Source: DSNY01 sp040752195
Lineage (GTDB): Bacteria; Pseudomonadota; Gammaproteobacteria; Burkholderiales; Burkholderiaceae_F
Assembly: GCA_040752195.1 (NCBI GenBank)
Contig: JBFMFC010000053.1
Location: 1 to 22,840, forward strand
DNA length: 22,840 bases
Direction of reading: 5' to 3'
In this document: positions 13,907 to 22,553 of the stretch, piece by piece
Layout of the letters: every line of letters begins with the position of its first letter
Numbering within the stretch: the stretch's first letter is position 1
Translations under genes and position numbers: made by a program
The notes under the pieces: model-generated
Seen by the model: the letters and a program-made list of their open reading frames with translations, nothing else
Told to the model about the DNA's origin: nothing
Database searches by the model: none

Positions 13907-16900
13907 GCTCGACGGTCACCGACAAAGCGCCGCCGGCGCGGCGCATGTTCTTTCAGCCGTTGCTCGCCCGCACCGACCTCGCGCACCGGCTGCGCCGTGC
14001 GGTGCGCGGCGAAGTGCTGTTCGACGCCGCTTCGCGCGGGCGCTATTCGACCGACGCGTCGATCTATCAGGTCGAGCCGATCGGCGTGCTGATTCCGCGC
14101 GACGAGGACGACCTGCGCGCCGCGCTCGACATCTGCCGCGAGTTGAAAGTGCCGATCCTGCCGCGCGGCGGCGGCAGCAGCCAGTGCGGGCAGACCGTCG
14201 GCCGCGCGCTGGTGATCGACTGCAGCAAGCATCTGGACCGCGTGATCGCGTTCGACAAGGAGACGGCCACCGTCGAAGTGCAGCCGGGCATCGCGCTCGA
14301 CGCGTTGAACGCGACGCTCAAACCGCACGGGCTGTGGTTCCCAGTGGACGTCTCGACCTCCGCGCAGGCCACGCTCGGCGGCATGGCGGGCAACAACTCG
14401 TGCGGCTCGCGCTCGATCGCGTACGGCAACATGGTGCACAACGTCGCCGGCATCGACGCGCTGCTCGCCGACGGCACTGACGAGTTCTTCGGCCCGTTCG
14501 GCGTGAACTCGCGGCGACCGCTGCGCACGGCGCGCGCCTCCCGGCTCGTGTCCAGATTGTTCGAGATCGGCGCGCGCGAGCGCGACGAAATCGAGCGGAT
14601 GTGGCCCACCGTGATGCGGCGCGTCGGCGGCTACAACCTCGACGTGTTCAGTTGCCGCAGCGAACGGCCGTATACCGCGGACGGTTCGGTCAATCTCGCG
14701 CACGTGCTGGTCGGCAGCGAAGGCACGCTGGCGCTTTTCCGCCGCCTGCACCTGAAGCTCGCGCCGCTGCCGGCGCACAAGGTGCTCGGCGTGGTCAACT
14801 TCCCGACGTTCTACGCGGCGATGGACTCGGCGCAGCACATCGTCAGGCTCGCACCGACGGCGGTGGAGCTGGTCGATCGCACGATGATCGACTTGTCGCG
14901 TGCCAATCCGGCGTTTCGCCCGACGATCGAAACCGCCCTGGTCGGCGAGCCGGAGGCGATCCTGCTGGTCGAGTTTTCCGGCGACGACCGCGCGGCGCTG
15001 CTCGCGCGGCTGAAGCAGCTCGTGGAATTGGTCGGCGATCTCGGCCTGCCCGGCCGCGTGGTGGAAATGGTCGACGCCGCCGCGCAGAGGGCGCTGTGGG
15101 AAGTGAGGAAGAGCGGCCTGAACATCATGATGTCGATGCGCGGCGACGGCAAACCGGTGTCGTTCATCGAGGACTGCGCGGTGCCGCTCGAACACCTGGC
15201 CGAATACACCGCGCGGCTGACCGAAGTGTTCGCCAAGTACGGCACCAAGGGCACCTGGTACGCGCACGCGAGCGTGGGCACGCTGCACGTGCGGCCGATC
15301 CTGGACATGCGCCGCGACGGCGCGGCGAAGATGCGCGCGATCGCCGAGGAGGCCTCGGCGTTGGTGCGCCAATTCAAGGGCGCGTACTCGGGCGAGCACG
15401 GCGACGGGCTGGTGCGCAGCGAGTGGGTGGCGTGGCAGTTCGGCCCGCGCATCACGCGCGCGTTCGAGGAGATCAAGGACCTGTTCGATCCCGACGGCCT
15501 GCTGAATCCCGGCAAGATCGTGCGTCCGCCGAAGATGGACGACGCGAGCCTGTTCCGCTTTAAGCCAGGTTACGCGATCCAGCCGTTGCGGACGGCGCTC
15601 GACTGGTCGGCGTGGAACGTGCACAACGATCACCGCACCGAAGCGACGACGCCGCCCGGTACCGGTGAGGATCCGGCGCAGGGGTTCGGCAAGGCTGTCG
15701 AGATGTGCAACAACAACGGCCATTGCCGCAAGTTCGACGCCGGCACGATGTGCCCGAGCTTCCGCGCCACGCGCGACGAACAGCACGTCACGCGCGGCCG
15801 CGCGAACACGCTGCGGCTGGCGCTGTCGGGCCAGCTCGGTCCCGACGCGTTCACCTCCGACGAGATGTTCGCGACGATGGATCTGTGCGTGAGCTGCAAG
15901 GGCTGCCGCCGCGAGTGCCCGACCGGTGTGGACATGGCGAAGATGAAGGTCGAGTTCCTTCATCACTACAAGGACAGACACGGACTGACGCTGAAGGACC
16001 GGCTGGTCGCGTATCTGCCGCGCTATGCGCCGTCGGCGGCGCGCCTGGCGTGGCTGGCGAACGCGCGCGAATGGCTGCCCGCTGCGAAGCGGCTCGGCGA
16101 GCGATGGCTCGGGCTGTCGGCGCGGCGGTCGTTGCCGCGCTGGCGCGGCGACATCTTCCTGCGGGATGCGCCGCACGAGCACGCGAGCGATGCCGACGCC
16201 GTGCTGTTCGTCGACACGTTCAACAACTACTTCGAGCCGGAGAACGCGCGCGCGGCGCTCGCTGTGTTGAAAGCCGCCGGGCTGCGCGTGCACGTCGCGC
16301 GCGCAGCGGCGAACGATGCGGAACCGGCGCGCCCGCTGTGCTGCGGGCGGACCTTTCTCGCGTCGGGCCAGGTCGACGAAGCGAAGCGCGAGGCGCGCCG
16401 CCTGCTCGATGCGCTCGCGCCTTTCATCGAGCGCGGCGTGCCGATCGTGGGGCTGGAGCCGTCGTGCCTGCTCGGGCTGCGCGACGAGTACCTCGTGATG
16501 GGGCTGGGCGAGACGGCAAACAGGCTGGCGGCGACCGCGCTGACGATCGAGGAGTACCTCGCTCGCGAGCACGCTGCCGGCCGCTTGCGGCTCAAACTCA
16601 AGCCGCTGCCGCAATCACGCGCGCTCGTGCACGGCCACTGCCATCAGAAGGCGTTCGACGCGATGAAACCGGTCGAGGCCGTGCTGCGGCTCATCCCGGA
16701 TCTCAAGGTTGAGACGATCGAATCGAGCTGCTGCGGCATGGCCGGCAGCTTCGGCTACGAGGCTGCGCACTACGACGTCTCGATGAAGATGGCCGAGCTG
16801 TCGCTGCTACCGGCGGTGCGCAGCGCGGACGAGAACACGCTCGTCGTCGCCGACGGAACGAGCTGCCGCCATCAGATCGCCGATGGCGCCGCGCGCGATG

Positions 16901-16944
16901 CGCTGCACGTCGTGCGCGTGCTCGAACGCGCGCTCGATCGGTAG
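13903..16944 (+). CDS. FAD- and Fe-S-containing 2-hydroxyacid dehydrogenase, fused GlcD-GlcF type (1013 aa)
   Basis: Oxidises a 2-hydroxyacid (candidates: D-lactate, glycolate, D-2-hydroxyglutarate) to the 2-oxoacid and passes electrons through Fe-S clusters. The PCMH-type FAD domain has PRGGGSSQCGQ at 87-97 and AGNNSCGS at 162-169. The FAD-linked oxidase C-domain carries GEHGDG at 497-502. The ferredoxin-like part has CNNNGHC from Cys602 and CVSCKGCRREC with Cys662, 665, 668 and 672. Two CCG-type cysteine pairs follow, Cys813-Cys814 (LCCGRTF) and Cys943-Cys944 (SSCCGMAG), plus HGHCHQKA. The architecture and length match the single-chain YdiJ-like type rather than separate GlcD/E/F subunits, although the N-terminus differs from YdiJ. 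It is translationally coupled to gntR by ATGA. The product 2-oxoacid could feed the divergent aminotransferase. Confidence 0.93.
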   Translation: MSSTVTDKAPPARRMFFQPLLARTDLAHRLRRAVRGEVLFDAASRGRYSTDASIYQVEPIGVLIPRDEDDLRAALDICRELKVPILPRGGGSSQCGQTVGRALVIDCSKHLDRVIAFDKETATVEVQPGIALDALNATLKPHGLWFPVDVSTSAQATLGGMAGNNSCGSRSIAYGNMVHNVAGIDALLADGTDEFFGPFGVNSRRPLRTARASRLVSRLFEIGARERDEIERMWPTVMRRVGGYNLDVFSCRSERPYTADGSVNLAHVLVGSEGTLALFRRLHLKLAPLPAHKVLGVVNFPTFYAAMDSAQHIVRLAPTAVELVDRTMIDLSRANPAFRPTIETALVGEPEAILLVEFSGDDRAALLARLKQLVELVGDLGLPGRVVEMVDAAAQRALWEVRKSGLNIMMSMRGDGKPVSFIEDCAVPLEHLAEYTARLTEVFAKYGTKGTWYAHASVGTLHVRPILDMRRDGAAKMRAIAEEASALVRQFKGAYSGEHGDGLVRSEWVAWQFGPRITRAFEEIKDLFDPDGLLNPGKIVRPPKMDDASLFRFKPGYAIQPLRTALDWSAWNVHNDHRTEATTPPGTGEDPAQGFGKAVEMCNNNGHCRKFDAGTMCPSFRATRDEQHVTRGRANTLRLALSGQLGPDAFTSDEMFATMDLCVSCKGCRRECPTGVDMAKMKVEFLHHYKDRHGLTLKDRLVAYLPRYAPSAARLAWLANAREWLPAAKRLGERWLGLSARRSLPRWRGDIFLRDAPHEHASDADAVLFVDTFNNYFEPENARAALAVLKAAGLRVHVARAAANDAEPARPLCCGRTFLASGQVDEAKREARRLLDALAPFIERGVPIVGLEPSCLLGLRDEYLVMGLGETANRLAATALTIEEYLAREHAAGRLRLKLKPLPQSRALVHGHCHQKAFDAMKPVEAVLRLIPDLKVETIESSCCGMAGSFGYEAAHYDVSMKMAELSLLPAVRSADENTLVVADGTSCRHQIADGAARDALHVVRVLERALDR

Positions 16945-16945
16945 G

Positions 16946-16971
16946 CGCTGCTGCGCGGCCGGTCGGCAGCG
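16946..16971. terminator. Weak hairpin between convergent genes
   Basis: Bases 16946-16953 pair with 16964-16971, with one G-T pair, around a ten-base loop. This starts just after the FAD/Fe-S gene stop and just before the GGT gene stop (16976-16974). There is no T-run. It is a possible shared terminator. Confidence 0.35.
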
Positions 16972-16973
16972 GG

Positions 16974-18602
16974 TCAGTACCCCGCAGCCAACCCGTCGCG
17001 CCGCGGGTCGCTCGCGGCCACGTAGCCTTCGATCGCGGGATCGCCGAGCCGCCAGATGAACTGGCCGGCGCCGAAGTCCATATAGCTGTCCTCGACCTTC
17101 GCGATCTGGTGGCCGCGGCGCGCGAGCTCTTCGCGCACGGCAACGGGCATCGTCGGTTCGAGATCGACCTTCAGCCCCGAGTCCCACTTCCAGCGTGGCG
17201 CGTCACACGCCGCCTGCGGCTGCTGGCCGGCGAGCAGCATGCGCGTGAGCGTCTGCACGTGGCCCTGCGGCTGCATGTTGCCGCCCATCACGCCGAAGCT
17301 CATCACCGGCGCGCCGTCGCGCGTCAGGAACGCCGGGATGATCGTATGGAACGGCCGCTTGTGCGGGGCCACGCAGTTCGGGTGCGCCGGGTCGAGCGAG
17401 AAACCGTAACCGCGGTTCTGCAGCGAGATGCCGTAGCCGGGAACGACGACGCCCGAGCCGAAGCCCATGTAGTTGGACTGGATGAACGACACCATCATGC
17501 CGTTGGCGTCGGCCGCCGACAGATAGATCGTTCCGCCTTTTGGCGGTGCGCCGGGACCGAACACCTGCGCGCGTTTCATGTCGATCAGTCGAGCGCGCTG
17601 CGCGAGGTAGCCCGCGTCGAGCAGTTGCGCGGGCGTGCACGGCATCGCGCGCGGATCGGCGACGTAGGCGTAGGCGTCGGCGAAGGCGAGCTTCATCGCT
17701 TCGATCATCACGTGGTGCCAGTCGGCGCCGTCGACGTCGAAGCCTTCGAGCGGCGTGTTCTTCAGGATCCCCAGACACGCCGCCGCTGCGATGCCCTGTC
17801 CGTTCGGCGGAATCTCGTGCAACTCGTGGCCGGCGAAGGACTGGCTGATCGTGCCGACCCAGCCGTTGGCGCGAACGAAGTCCCAGTACGCGGCGAGATC
17901 GGCCGCCGTCAGCGCACCGCCCGTTTCGGCCGCGAAGCGCGCGATCGCCGCGGCGATCTCGCCGCGGTAAAAGTCTTCGCCCTTGCTGCGCGCGATGAGC
18001 CGCAGCGTCTTTGCCGCGCCGGGCAGAACGAAGTGCTCGCCGACTTCGGGCGCGCGCCCGCGTGGCATGAAGTGTTCGGCGAACCCCGGGTAGCCCTTCA
18101 GGATCGGCTCGGCAAGCTTCCACTTCGATTGCGTGATCGGGCTCACCGCGAACCCGCGCTCGGCATACTCGATCGCGGGCGAGAGCACGTCCTCGAAGGG
18201 CAGCAGACCGAGTCGGCCGTGCAGCAGCGCCCAACCCGCCACCGCGCCGGGAACCGTGACCGCATCCCAGCCGCGCGCCGGCCGCTTGCGTGCGGCGTCG
18301 GGCCCGTACTTGCGCTGGAAGTAGTCGAGCGTCCACGCCGCGGGTGCGAATCCGCTCGAGTTCAGTCCGTGCAGCCGCTGTCCGTCCCAGACGATCGCGA
18401 AGTTGTCGGAGCCGAACCCGTTGCTGCACGGTTCGGTCATCGCGATGACCGCCGCCGCGGCGATCGCCGCGTCGACCGCGTTGCCGCCGTGCTGGAGGAT
18501 GCGCAGCCCGGCCTGCGCGGCGAGCGGCTGCGAGGTCGCGACGACGTTGCGTGCGAACACGGGCGTTCGCGTCGAGGGGTAGGGGTTGGTCCAGTTGAAC
18601 AT
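16974..18602 (-). CDS. Gamma-glutamyltransferase family protein, cytoplasmic type (542 aa)
   Basis: An Ntn-hydrolase that cleaves gamma-glutamyl or related amides. N-terminal signatures include VVATSQPLAAQAGLRILQHG and GGNAVDAAIAAAAVIAMTEP (about 21-58). The predicted nucleophile and autocleavage residue is Thr358 in KGGTIYLSAADANG, followed by SFIQSNYMGFGSG (372-384). This differs from the DHTTH motif of classic periplasmic GGT and resembles YwrD-like relatives. No signal peptide is visible (MFNWTNPYPSTRTP), so the protein is likely cytosolic. The C-terminus has the expected FHTIIPAFLTRDGAPVMSFG and GGNMQPQGH segments. The ATG at 18602 lies 54 bases after tctA on the same strand, so it is probably the last gene of the tct operon. 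Its substrate may be what that system imports; this is an inference. Confidence 0.88.
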   Translation of the reverse strand: MFNWTNPYPSTRTPVFARNVVATSQPLAAQAGLRILQHGGNAVDAAIAAAAVIAMTEPCSNGFGSDNFAIVWDGQRLHGLNSSGFAPAAWTLDYFQRKYGPDAARKRPARGWDAVTVPGAVAGWALLHGRLGLLPFEDVLSPAIEYAERGFAVSPITQSKWKLAEPILKGYPGFAEHFMPRGRAPEVGEHFVLPGAAKTLRLIARSKGEDFYRGEIAAAIARFAAETGGALTAADLAAYWDFVRANGWVGTISQSFAGHELHEIPPNGQGIAAAACLGILKNTPLEGFDVDGADWHHVMIEAMKLAFADAYAYVADPRAMPCTPAQLLDAGYLAQRARLIDMKRAQVFGPGAPPKGGTIYLSAADANGMMVSFIQSNYMGFGSGVVVPGYGISLQNRGYGFSLDPAHPNCVAPHKRPFHTIIPAFLTRDGAPVMSFGVMGGNMQPQGHVQTLTRMLLAGQQPQAACDAPRWKWDSGLKVDLEPTMPVAVREELARRGHQIAKVEDSYMDFGAGQFIWRLGDPAIEGYVAASDPRRDGLAAGY

Positions 18603-18656
18603 CGCTTCTCGGAGTGGGGGGTTGCGGCGCCGCCGCGAGCGGCGACCGCTGCCCGA

Positions 18657-20162
18657 TCAATCGGCTTCTTGGAACGCCTCCTCGCGCTTGGCCTTGATCG
18701 CCGGCAGCGCGACGATCACCAGCAGCGCCACCGCCATCAACAGCAGCGTCAGCGACAGCGGCCGCGTCACGAAGGTCATCGGATCGCCGCGCGACAACAG
18801 CATCGCGCGCCGCAGATTCTCCTCCATCATCGGCCCGAGGATGAAGCCGAGCAGCAACGGCGCGGGCTCGCACTTAAGCTTGTAGAAGACGTAGCCGACC
18901 ACGCCGAACGCGGCCGTCATGTACACGTCGAACGTGTTGTTGTTGATCGAATACACGCCGATACAGCAGAACACCAGGATCGCTGGGTAGAGCCAGCGAT
19001 ACGGCACCTTCAGAAGCTGCACCCACAGCCCGATCAGCGGCAGGTTCAGGACCACCAGCATCAGGTTGCCGATCCACATCGACGCGATCAGCCCCCAGAA
19101 CAGCGCCGGGTTGCTGCTCATCACCTGCGGGCCGGGCTGGATGTTGTGGATCGTCATCGCGCCGATCATCAGCGCCATCACCGCGTTCGGCGGGATGCCG
19201 AGCGTCAGCATCGGGATGAACGAGGTCTGCGCGCCGGCATTGTTGGCCGACTCGGGACCGGCGACGCCCTGCACCGCGCCCTTGCCAAACTGCGAGGGAT
19301 CCTTGGCGATCTTCTTCTCGACCGTGTACGCGGCGAACGCCGCCAGCAACGCGCCGCCGCCGGGCAACACGCCGAGGATCGAGCCGAGCAGCGTGCCGCG
19401 CACTGCCGCCGGCGCGGCCTTCTTGAACTCGTCGCCGCTCGGCCACAGCCGGCCGACGCGGTCGGTGAAGACCTCGCGGTGTTCGCGCTTCTCCACGTTG
19501 GCGATGATCTCGGCGAAACCAAAAACGCCCATCGCGATCGCGACGAAGCCGATGCCGTCCGTGAGTTCCGGGATGTCGAACGAGAAGCGCGCGACCCCCG
19601 AATTGACGTCCGTGCCGACGAGCCCGAGAAGCAGGCCGAGCAGGATCATCGCGACCGCCTTGGCGAGCGAACCCGAAGCCAGCACGACCGCGCCGATCAG
19701 CCCCAGCACCATCAGCGAGAAGTATTCGGCGGGACCGAACTTGAACGCGAACTCGACCATCGGGCCGGCGAGCGCGGCGACGATCAGCGTGGCAACCGTT
19801 CCGGCGAAGAACGAGCCGAGCGCGGCCACCGCCAGCGCGGCACCGGCGCGTCCCTTGCGCGCCATCTGGTAGCCGTCGATGCAGGTCACGACCGAAGAAG
19901 ACTCGCCCGGCAGGTTGACCAGGATCGCGGTCGTCGAGCCGCCGTACTGTGCGCCGTAGTAGATGCCGGCCAGCATGATCAACGCCGAAGTCGGCGGCAG
20001 CGCGTAGGTCGTCGGCAGCAGCATCGCCAGCGTGGCGATCGGTCCGATGCCGGGGAGCACGCCGATCAGCGTGCCGACCAGCACGCCGACGAACGCGTAC
20101 AGCAGGTTGATCGGCGTCAGCGCGGTGGCGAAGCCGAGTGCGAGGTTGCTGATGAGTTCCAT
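18657..20162 (-). CDS. tctA: Tripartite tricarboxylate transporter large permease TctA (501 aa)
   Basis: The main membrane subunit of a TTT importer, using an ion gradient to take up carboxylates. About twelve hydrophobic segments are present. Family signatures are clear: GVLPGIGPIAT at 34-44 and GIYYGAQYGGSTTAILVNLP at 66-85, then GESSSVVTCIDGYQMARKGR at 86-105. A related second-half copy includes GVLPGGGALLAAFAAYTVEKK and the downstream GIPPNAVMALMIGAM, reflecting the internal duplication of the family. Length is normal. The ATG at 20162 follows tctB after 18 bases. Confidence 0.96.
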   Translation of the reverse strand: MELISNLALGFATALTPINLLYAFVGVLVGTLIGVLPGIGPIATLAMLLPTTYALPPTSALIMLAGIYYGAQYGGSTTAILVNLPGESSSVVTCIDGYQMARKGRAGAALAVAALGSFFAGTVATLIVAALAGPMVEFAFKFGPAEYFSLMVLGLIGAVVLASGSLAKAVAMILLGLLLGLVGTDVNSGVARFSFDIPELTDGIGFVAIAMGVFGFAEIIANVEKREHREVFTDRVGRLWPSGDEFKKAAPAAVRGTLLGSILGVLPGGGALLAAFAAYTVEKKIAKDPSQFGKGAVQGVAGPESANNAGAQTSFIPMLTLGIPPNAVMALMIGAMTIHNIQPGPQVMSSNPALFWGLIASMWIGNLMLVVLNLPLIGLWVQLLKVPYRWLYPAILVFCCIGVYSINNNTFDVYMTAAFGVVGYVFYKLKCEPAPLLLGFILGPMMEENLRRAMLLSRGDPMTFVTRPLSLTLLLMAVALLVIVALPAIKAKREEAFQEAD

Positions 20163-20180
20163 CGTCGTCTCCGCCGCGGC

Positions 20181-20642
20181 CTAGTTCTCGATGAAGGCCG
20201 GCCACACCGGGATCGTGAGCTTCAGCCCGTAGATGAAGACGAGGTACACGATCACGCCCATGACGAGGCTGACCGCGGCGGCCTCTTTCCACTTGAACTC
20301 GTGGCTGCCCAACATCGAGATGGTGACCAGCGCCACCAGCGCGACGACGAGACCCGCCGGCCGCAGCAGCACGCCGAACGCGACGATCGCGCCGATGATC
20401 CACGCGACCGGTCCGAGGTGGAAGCGGTCGATCTTGCCGTCGTGCCCTTCGCGCGCCAGCCCGCCGATCGCGATGCCCAGACCGAGCAGCGCGAGCAGCG
20501 CGCCGAGCACCGTCGGGAAGTACGCCGGCCCCATGCGCTGCGCGCTTCCCATGTCGTACTTCTGCGCGAACAGCGCGAATCCCAGCCCGAGCGCGAAGAA
20601 CATCACGCCGGACCAAAAGTTCTTCGGGTTTCTGATCTTCAC
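20181..20642 (-). CDS. tctB: Tripartite tricarboxylate transporter small permease TctB (153 aa)
   Basis: The small membrane subunit of the TTT importer, with four hydrophobic segments at about 11-27, 41-62, 77-95 and 97-140 (the last probably two). GSAQRMGPAYFPTVLG at 32-47 is the standard TctB motif after the first helix. Start GTG 20642 is preferred because GGGGAG lies five bases upstream; an ATG at 20672 would add ten residues but lacks an RBS. It follows tctC after 60 bases and precedes tctA by 18. TctB proteins are poorly conserved, but position and motif agree. Confidence 0.9.
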   Translation of the reverse strand: MKIRNPKNFWSGVMFFALGLGFALFAQKYDMGSAQRMGPAYFPTVLGALLALLGLGIAIGGLAREGHDGKIDRFHLGPVAWIIGAIVAFGVLLRPAGLVVALVALVTISMLGSHEFKWKEAAAVSLVMGVIVYLVFIYGLKLTIPVWPAFIEN

Positions 20643-20647
20643 ATTGT

Positions 20648-20653
20648 CTCCCC
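20648..20653 (-). promoter_or_regulatory. Ribosome binding site GGGGAG fixing the tctB GTG start
   Basis: GGGGAG on the minus strand lies five bases before GTG 20642-20640. It falls inside the longer reading frame from 20672. Confidence 0.6.
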
Positions 20654-20702
20654 TGGCGATTCCATGCCGCACGCGGCCCGCTCTCTTATGGGTCTGCGAT
20701 CC

Positions 20703-21698
20703 TTAGTCCACTTTCGCTCCGGAGAACTTGACGACCTTCTCGTACTTGGCGAGCTCCTTGCGCACGAACGCGGCGAACTCCGACGGCGTCGTCGGCGCCG
20801 GCTCGGCGCCCATGCGTGCGAGCCGTTCGCGCATCTCGTTCGTGGTGAGCGCGCGGCGGAATTCGTCGCTAAGCCGTTCGACGATCGCCGGCGGCGTGGC
20901 GGCCGGCGCGAACACGCCGAACCACGTGCTGACGTCGAACCCGGCGAGCGCCTTGCCGCCGGCTTCGGCCATCGTCGGCAGATCCAGGAAGCTCGCCGCG
21001 CGTGCCGCGGTCGTTACCGCGAAGGCGCGCAGCTTGCCCGCCCGAATCTGTGGCGCGGCCGAGGCCAGGTTGTCGAACATCAGTTCGGTCTGCCCCGCGA
21101 GCAGTCCGAGCTGCGCGGGTGCGGCGCCCGCGTACGGGATGTGAACGATCGAGATGTGCGCCATCGACTTCAGCAGTTCGCCCGCCATATGGCCGCCGCT
21201 GCCGTTGCCGCCGGACGCGTAGTTGAGCCTCCCCGGATTCTTGCGCGCGTATTCGATCAGGTCGCGCACCGAATCGATGCCGTACCTCGCGGCGGTTTCC
21301 GGCGGCATCACCAGCACGTTCGGCACGTGCGCGATCAGCGTAATCGGAGCGAAGTCCTTGATCGGGTCGAACGGCAGCTTGGCGTACAGCCACGGGTTGA
21401 TCGCATGCGTGGCGACCGCGCCGATGCCGATCGTGTAGCCGTCGGGCGCGGACTTCGCGAGTTGATCGACGCCGATGTTGCCGCCCGCGCCGGCGCGGTT
21501 CTCGACCACGACCGTGCCGAGCGAGTCCTTGACGCGCTCGGCGAGCGCGCGCGCGGCGGTGTCGAGCGGCCCGCCGGGCGGGTAGGGCACGATCAGCCGG
21601 ATCGGCTTGGACGGATACGCGGGTTGCTGTGCAGCTACGGCGAAGGGCAGCGCAATGCAGGCGAGCAGCGAAGCGCACAGCGCGCGGCGGGATTCCAC
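20703..21698 (-). CDS. tctC: Bug/TctC family periplasmic solute-binding receptor (331 aa)
   Basis: The periplasmic receptor of the TTT importer. The signal peptide covers about 1-23 (MESRRALCASLLACIALPFA, VAA before Gln24). The mature protein opens with YPSKPIRLIVPYPPGGPLD, the classic Bug signature; Asp46 follows the loop that wraps the ligand carboxylate. Further family segments are VVVENRAGAGGNIG (about 63-76), SAPDGYTIGIG, and LNYASGGNGSGGHMAGELL with the ligand-binding loop. The start is GTG 21698 behind a strong AAGGAGGAG box, about eight bases away. It is first in the tctCBA-ggt operon, which suits receptors made in excess. Bug ligands are diverse (citrate, aromatic acids, amino acids, nicotinate), so no ligand is assigned. 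Confidence 0.95.
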   Translation of the reverse strand: MESRRALCASLLACIALPFAVAAQQPAYPSKPIRLIVPYPPGGPLDTAARALAERVKDSLGTVVVENRAGAGGNIGVDQLAKSAPDGYTIGIGAVATHAINPWLYAKLPFDPIKDFAPITLIAHVPNVLVMPPETAARYGIDSVRDLIEYARKNPGRLNYASGGNGSGGHMAGELLKSMAHISIVHIPYAGAAPAQLGLLAGQTELMFDNLASAAPQIRAGKLRAFAVTTAARAASFLDLPTMAEAGGKALAGFDVSTWFGVFAPAATPPAIVERLSDEFRRALTTNEMRERLARMGAEPAPTTPSEFAAFVRKELAKYEKVVKFSGAKVD

Positions 21699-21758
21699 GG
21701 CGACGTCTCCTCCTTGTTCGATCGACGCATCATGTCGCGAGGCGGAATTAAACCGGAA

Positions 21759-21814
21759 AACGCGCGGCCGCGGGTACGCCCGTCTCGAAAGCGCTGCATC
21801 GCCGGCCGCGCGTT
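21759..21814. repeat. 12-bp perfect inverted repeat upstream of tctC
   Basis: Bases 21759-21770 and 21803-21814 are perfect reverse complements separated by 32 bases. The repeat sits in the 204-base gap (21699-21902) between divergent tctC and a membrane-protein gene. TTTAAT on the minus strand (21753-21748) is a possible tctC -10 box, but I see no matching -35. The repeat could be an operator or an mRNA leader fold. Confidence 0.4.
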
Positions 21815-21902
21815 GGGAACAGGACTAGCCTCCATCGTGTCGAAGCCGCCAGGCAAGGCGCACAATGGCGCCTCGGTGTTGCGGCCTTCCAAGGAGGGAC
21901 AC

Positions 21903-22427
21903 ATGACCCAATCCATCGGTACCTTTCCGGCGGGATTCAGATCGATCGCCTGGCGCTCGGCGTTTTCCGCCGGCTTGATCGGCGGCGTCGTGTACCTGCT
22001 GATGCAGGCGCTGTGGACGCCGCTGCGGACCGGCGAGAATCTCTGGACCTGGGTGCACATGAGCGGCGCGATCGTGCTCGGCTCCGGTGCGCTGCAGGCT
22101 CGCGATACCTTCGATCTGCCGGTTCTGATCGTTGCGCTGCTCGTGCACTTTGCGCTTGCGCTCGTGTACGGCGCGGTGCTCGCGCTGCTGCTGACGCGCG
22201 GCGATACGGCTGCGCTGCGCTGGGGTCTCGCGCCGACTACGGCGGCCGGCGCCCTTTTCGGGCTCGCGCTGTACGCGCTGAACTACCACGCCTTCACGCT
22301 GTGGTTTCCGTGGTTCGCCGAGTTGAGGCACGGCGTGACGATCTTCAACAACGTCGTCTTCGGCGCGGCGACCGCGTTTGCGTACGCGCAGCTCGTGCGT
22401 GCGCGCAGCGAAGGGGCTCGACGGTAG
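21903..22427 (+). CDS. Small integral membrane protein of unknown function (174 aa)
   Basis: A hydrophobic protein with about four to five membrane helices, at roughly 19-38, 50-66, 72-97, 106-127 and 148-165. A conserved-looking segment ALYALNYHAFTLWFPWFAEL lies at about 122-141, just before the last helix, and is rich in aromatic residues with a His. There is no signal peptide, enzyme or transporter signature I recognise. ATG 21903 has a strong AAGGAGG five bases upstream. It is divergent from tctC and convergent with the acylphosphatase; nothing ties it functionally to either. It is clearly a real gene from codon bias, RBS and membrane pattern. Confidence 0.8.
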   Translation: MTQSIGTFPAGFRSIAWRSAFSAGLIGGVVYLLMQALWTPLRTGENLWTWVHMSGAIVLGSGALQARDTFDLPVLIVALLVHFALALVYGAVLALLLTRGDTAALRWGLAPTTAAGALFGLALYALNYHAFTLWFPWFAELRHGVTIFNNVVFGAATAFAYAQLVRARSEGARR

Positions 22428-22467
22428 CGAGCGCGGCGGCACTCGGCGGTACGCGCCGCAGACGGCC

Positions 22468-22479
22468 TCGGACGTCCGA
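22468..22479. repeat. 12-bp perfect palindrome
   Basis: TCGGACGTCCGA reads the same on both strands. It lies in the 126-base gap (22428-22553) between convergent genes, so an operator role is unlikely. It has no loop and may be chance. Confidence 0.3.
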
Positions 22480-22530
22480 CGCGGCCGCTTGCGAGAGCAG
22501 CCCGTGCCGAGCGGGGCGCGGTCGGCTTCT

Positions 22531-22552
22531 CGGTCGCGGCGCACCGCGACCG
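22531..22552 (-). terminator. Hairpin after the acylphosphatase gene
   Basis: CGGTCGCGG (22531-22539) pairs perfectly with CCGCGACCG (22544-22552) around loop CGCA. It starts two bases after the acylphosphatase stop (22556-22554) on the minus strand. It may also stop transcripts arriving from the membrane-protein gene. No T-run follows. Confidence 0.6.
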
Positions 22553-22553
22553 T

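Noticed and set aside
14668..14675. Second GTATAC hexamer resembling the GntR operator
   Set aside because: It lies inside the FAD/Fe-S coding sequence and is explained by codons for Pro-Tyr-Thr. The flanking bases do not extend the palindrome.
13648..16614. A 988-codon open frame on the minus strand
   Set aside because: It is antisense to the FAD/Fe-S dehydrogenase, whose domains and cysteine motifs are complete. The antisense product has shadow-frame composition and no domain.
18603..18656. Small GC palindrome GCGGCGCCGC (18624-18633) between tctA and ggt as a terminator
   Set aside because: It forms only a very short stem with almost no loop and has no T-run. The genes look co-transcribed.
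17109..22427. A 1772-codon open frame on the plus strand across the tct/ggt region
   Set aside because: It runs antisense to four well-supported genes and is rich in Arg/His/Gln/Asp of the kind produced by reverse frames of GC-rich genes. Only its last 174 codons, from ATG 21903 with a strong RBS, are a real gene.
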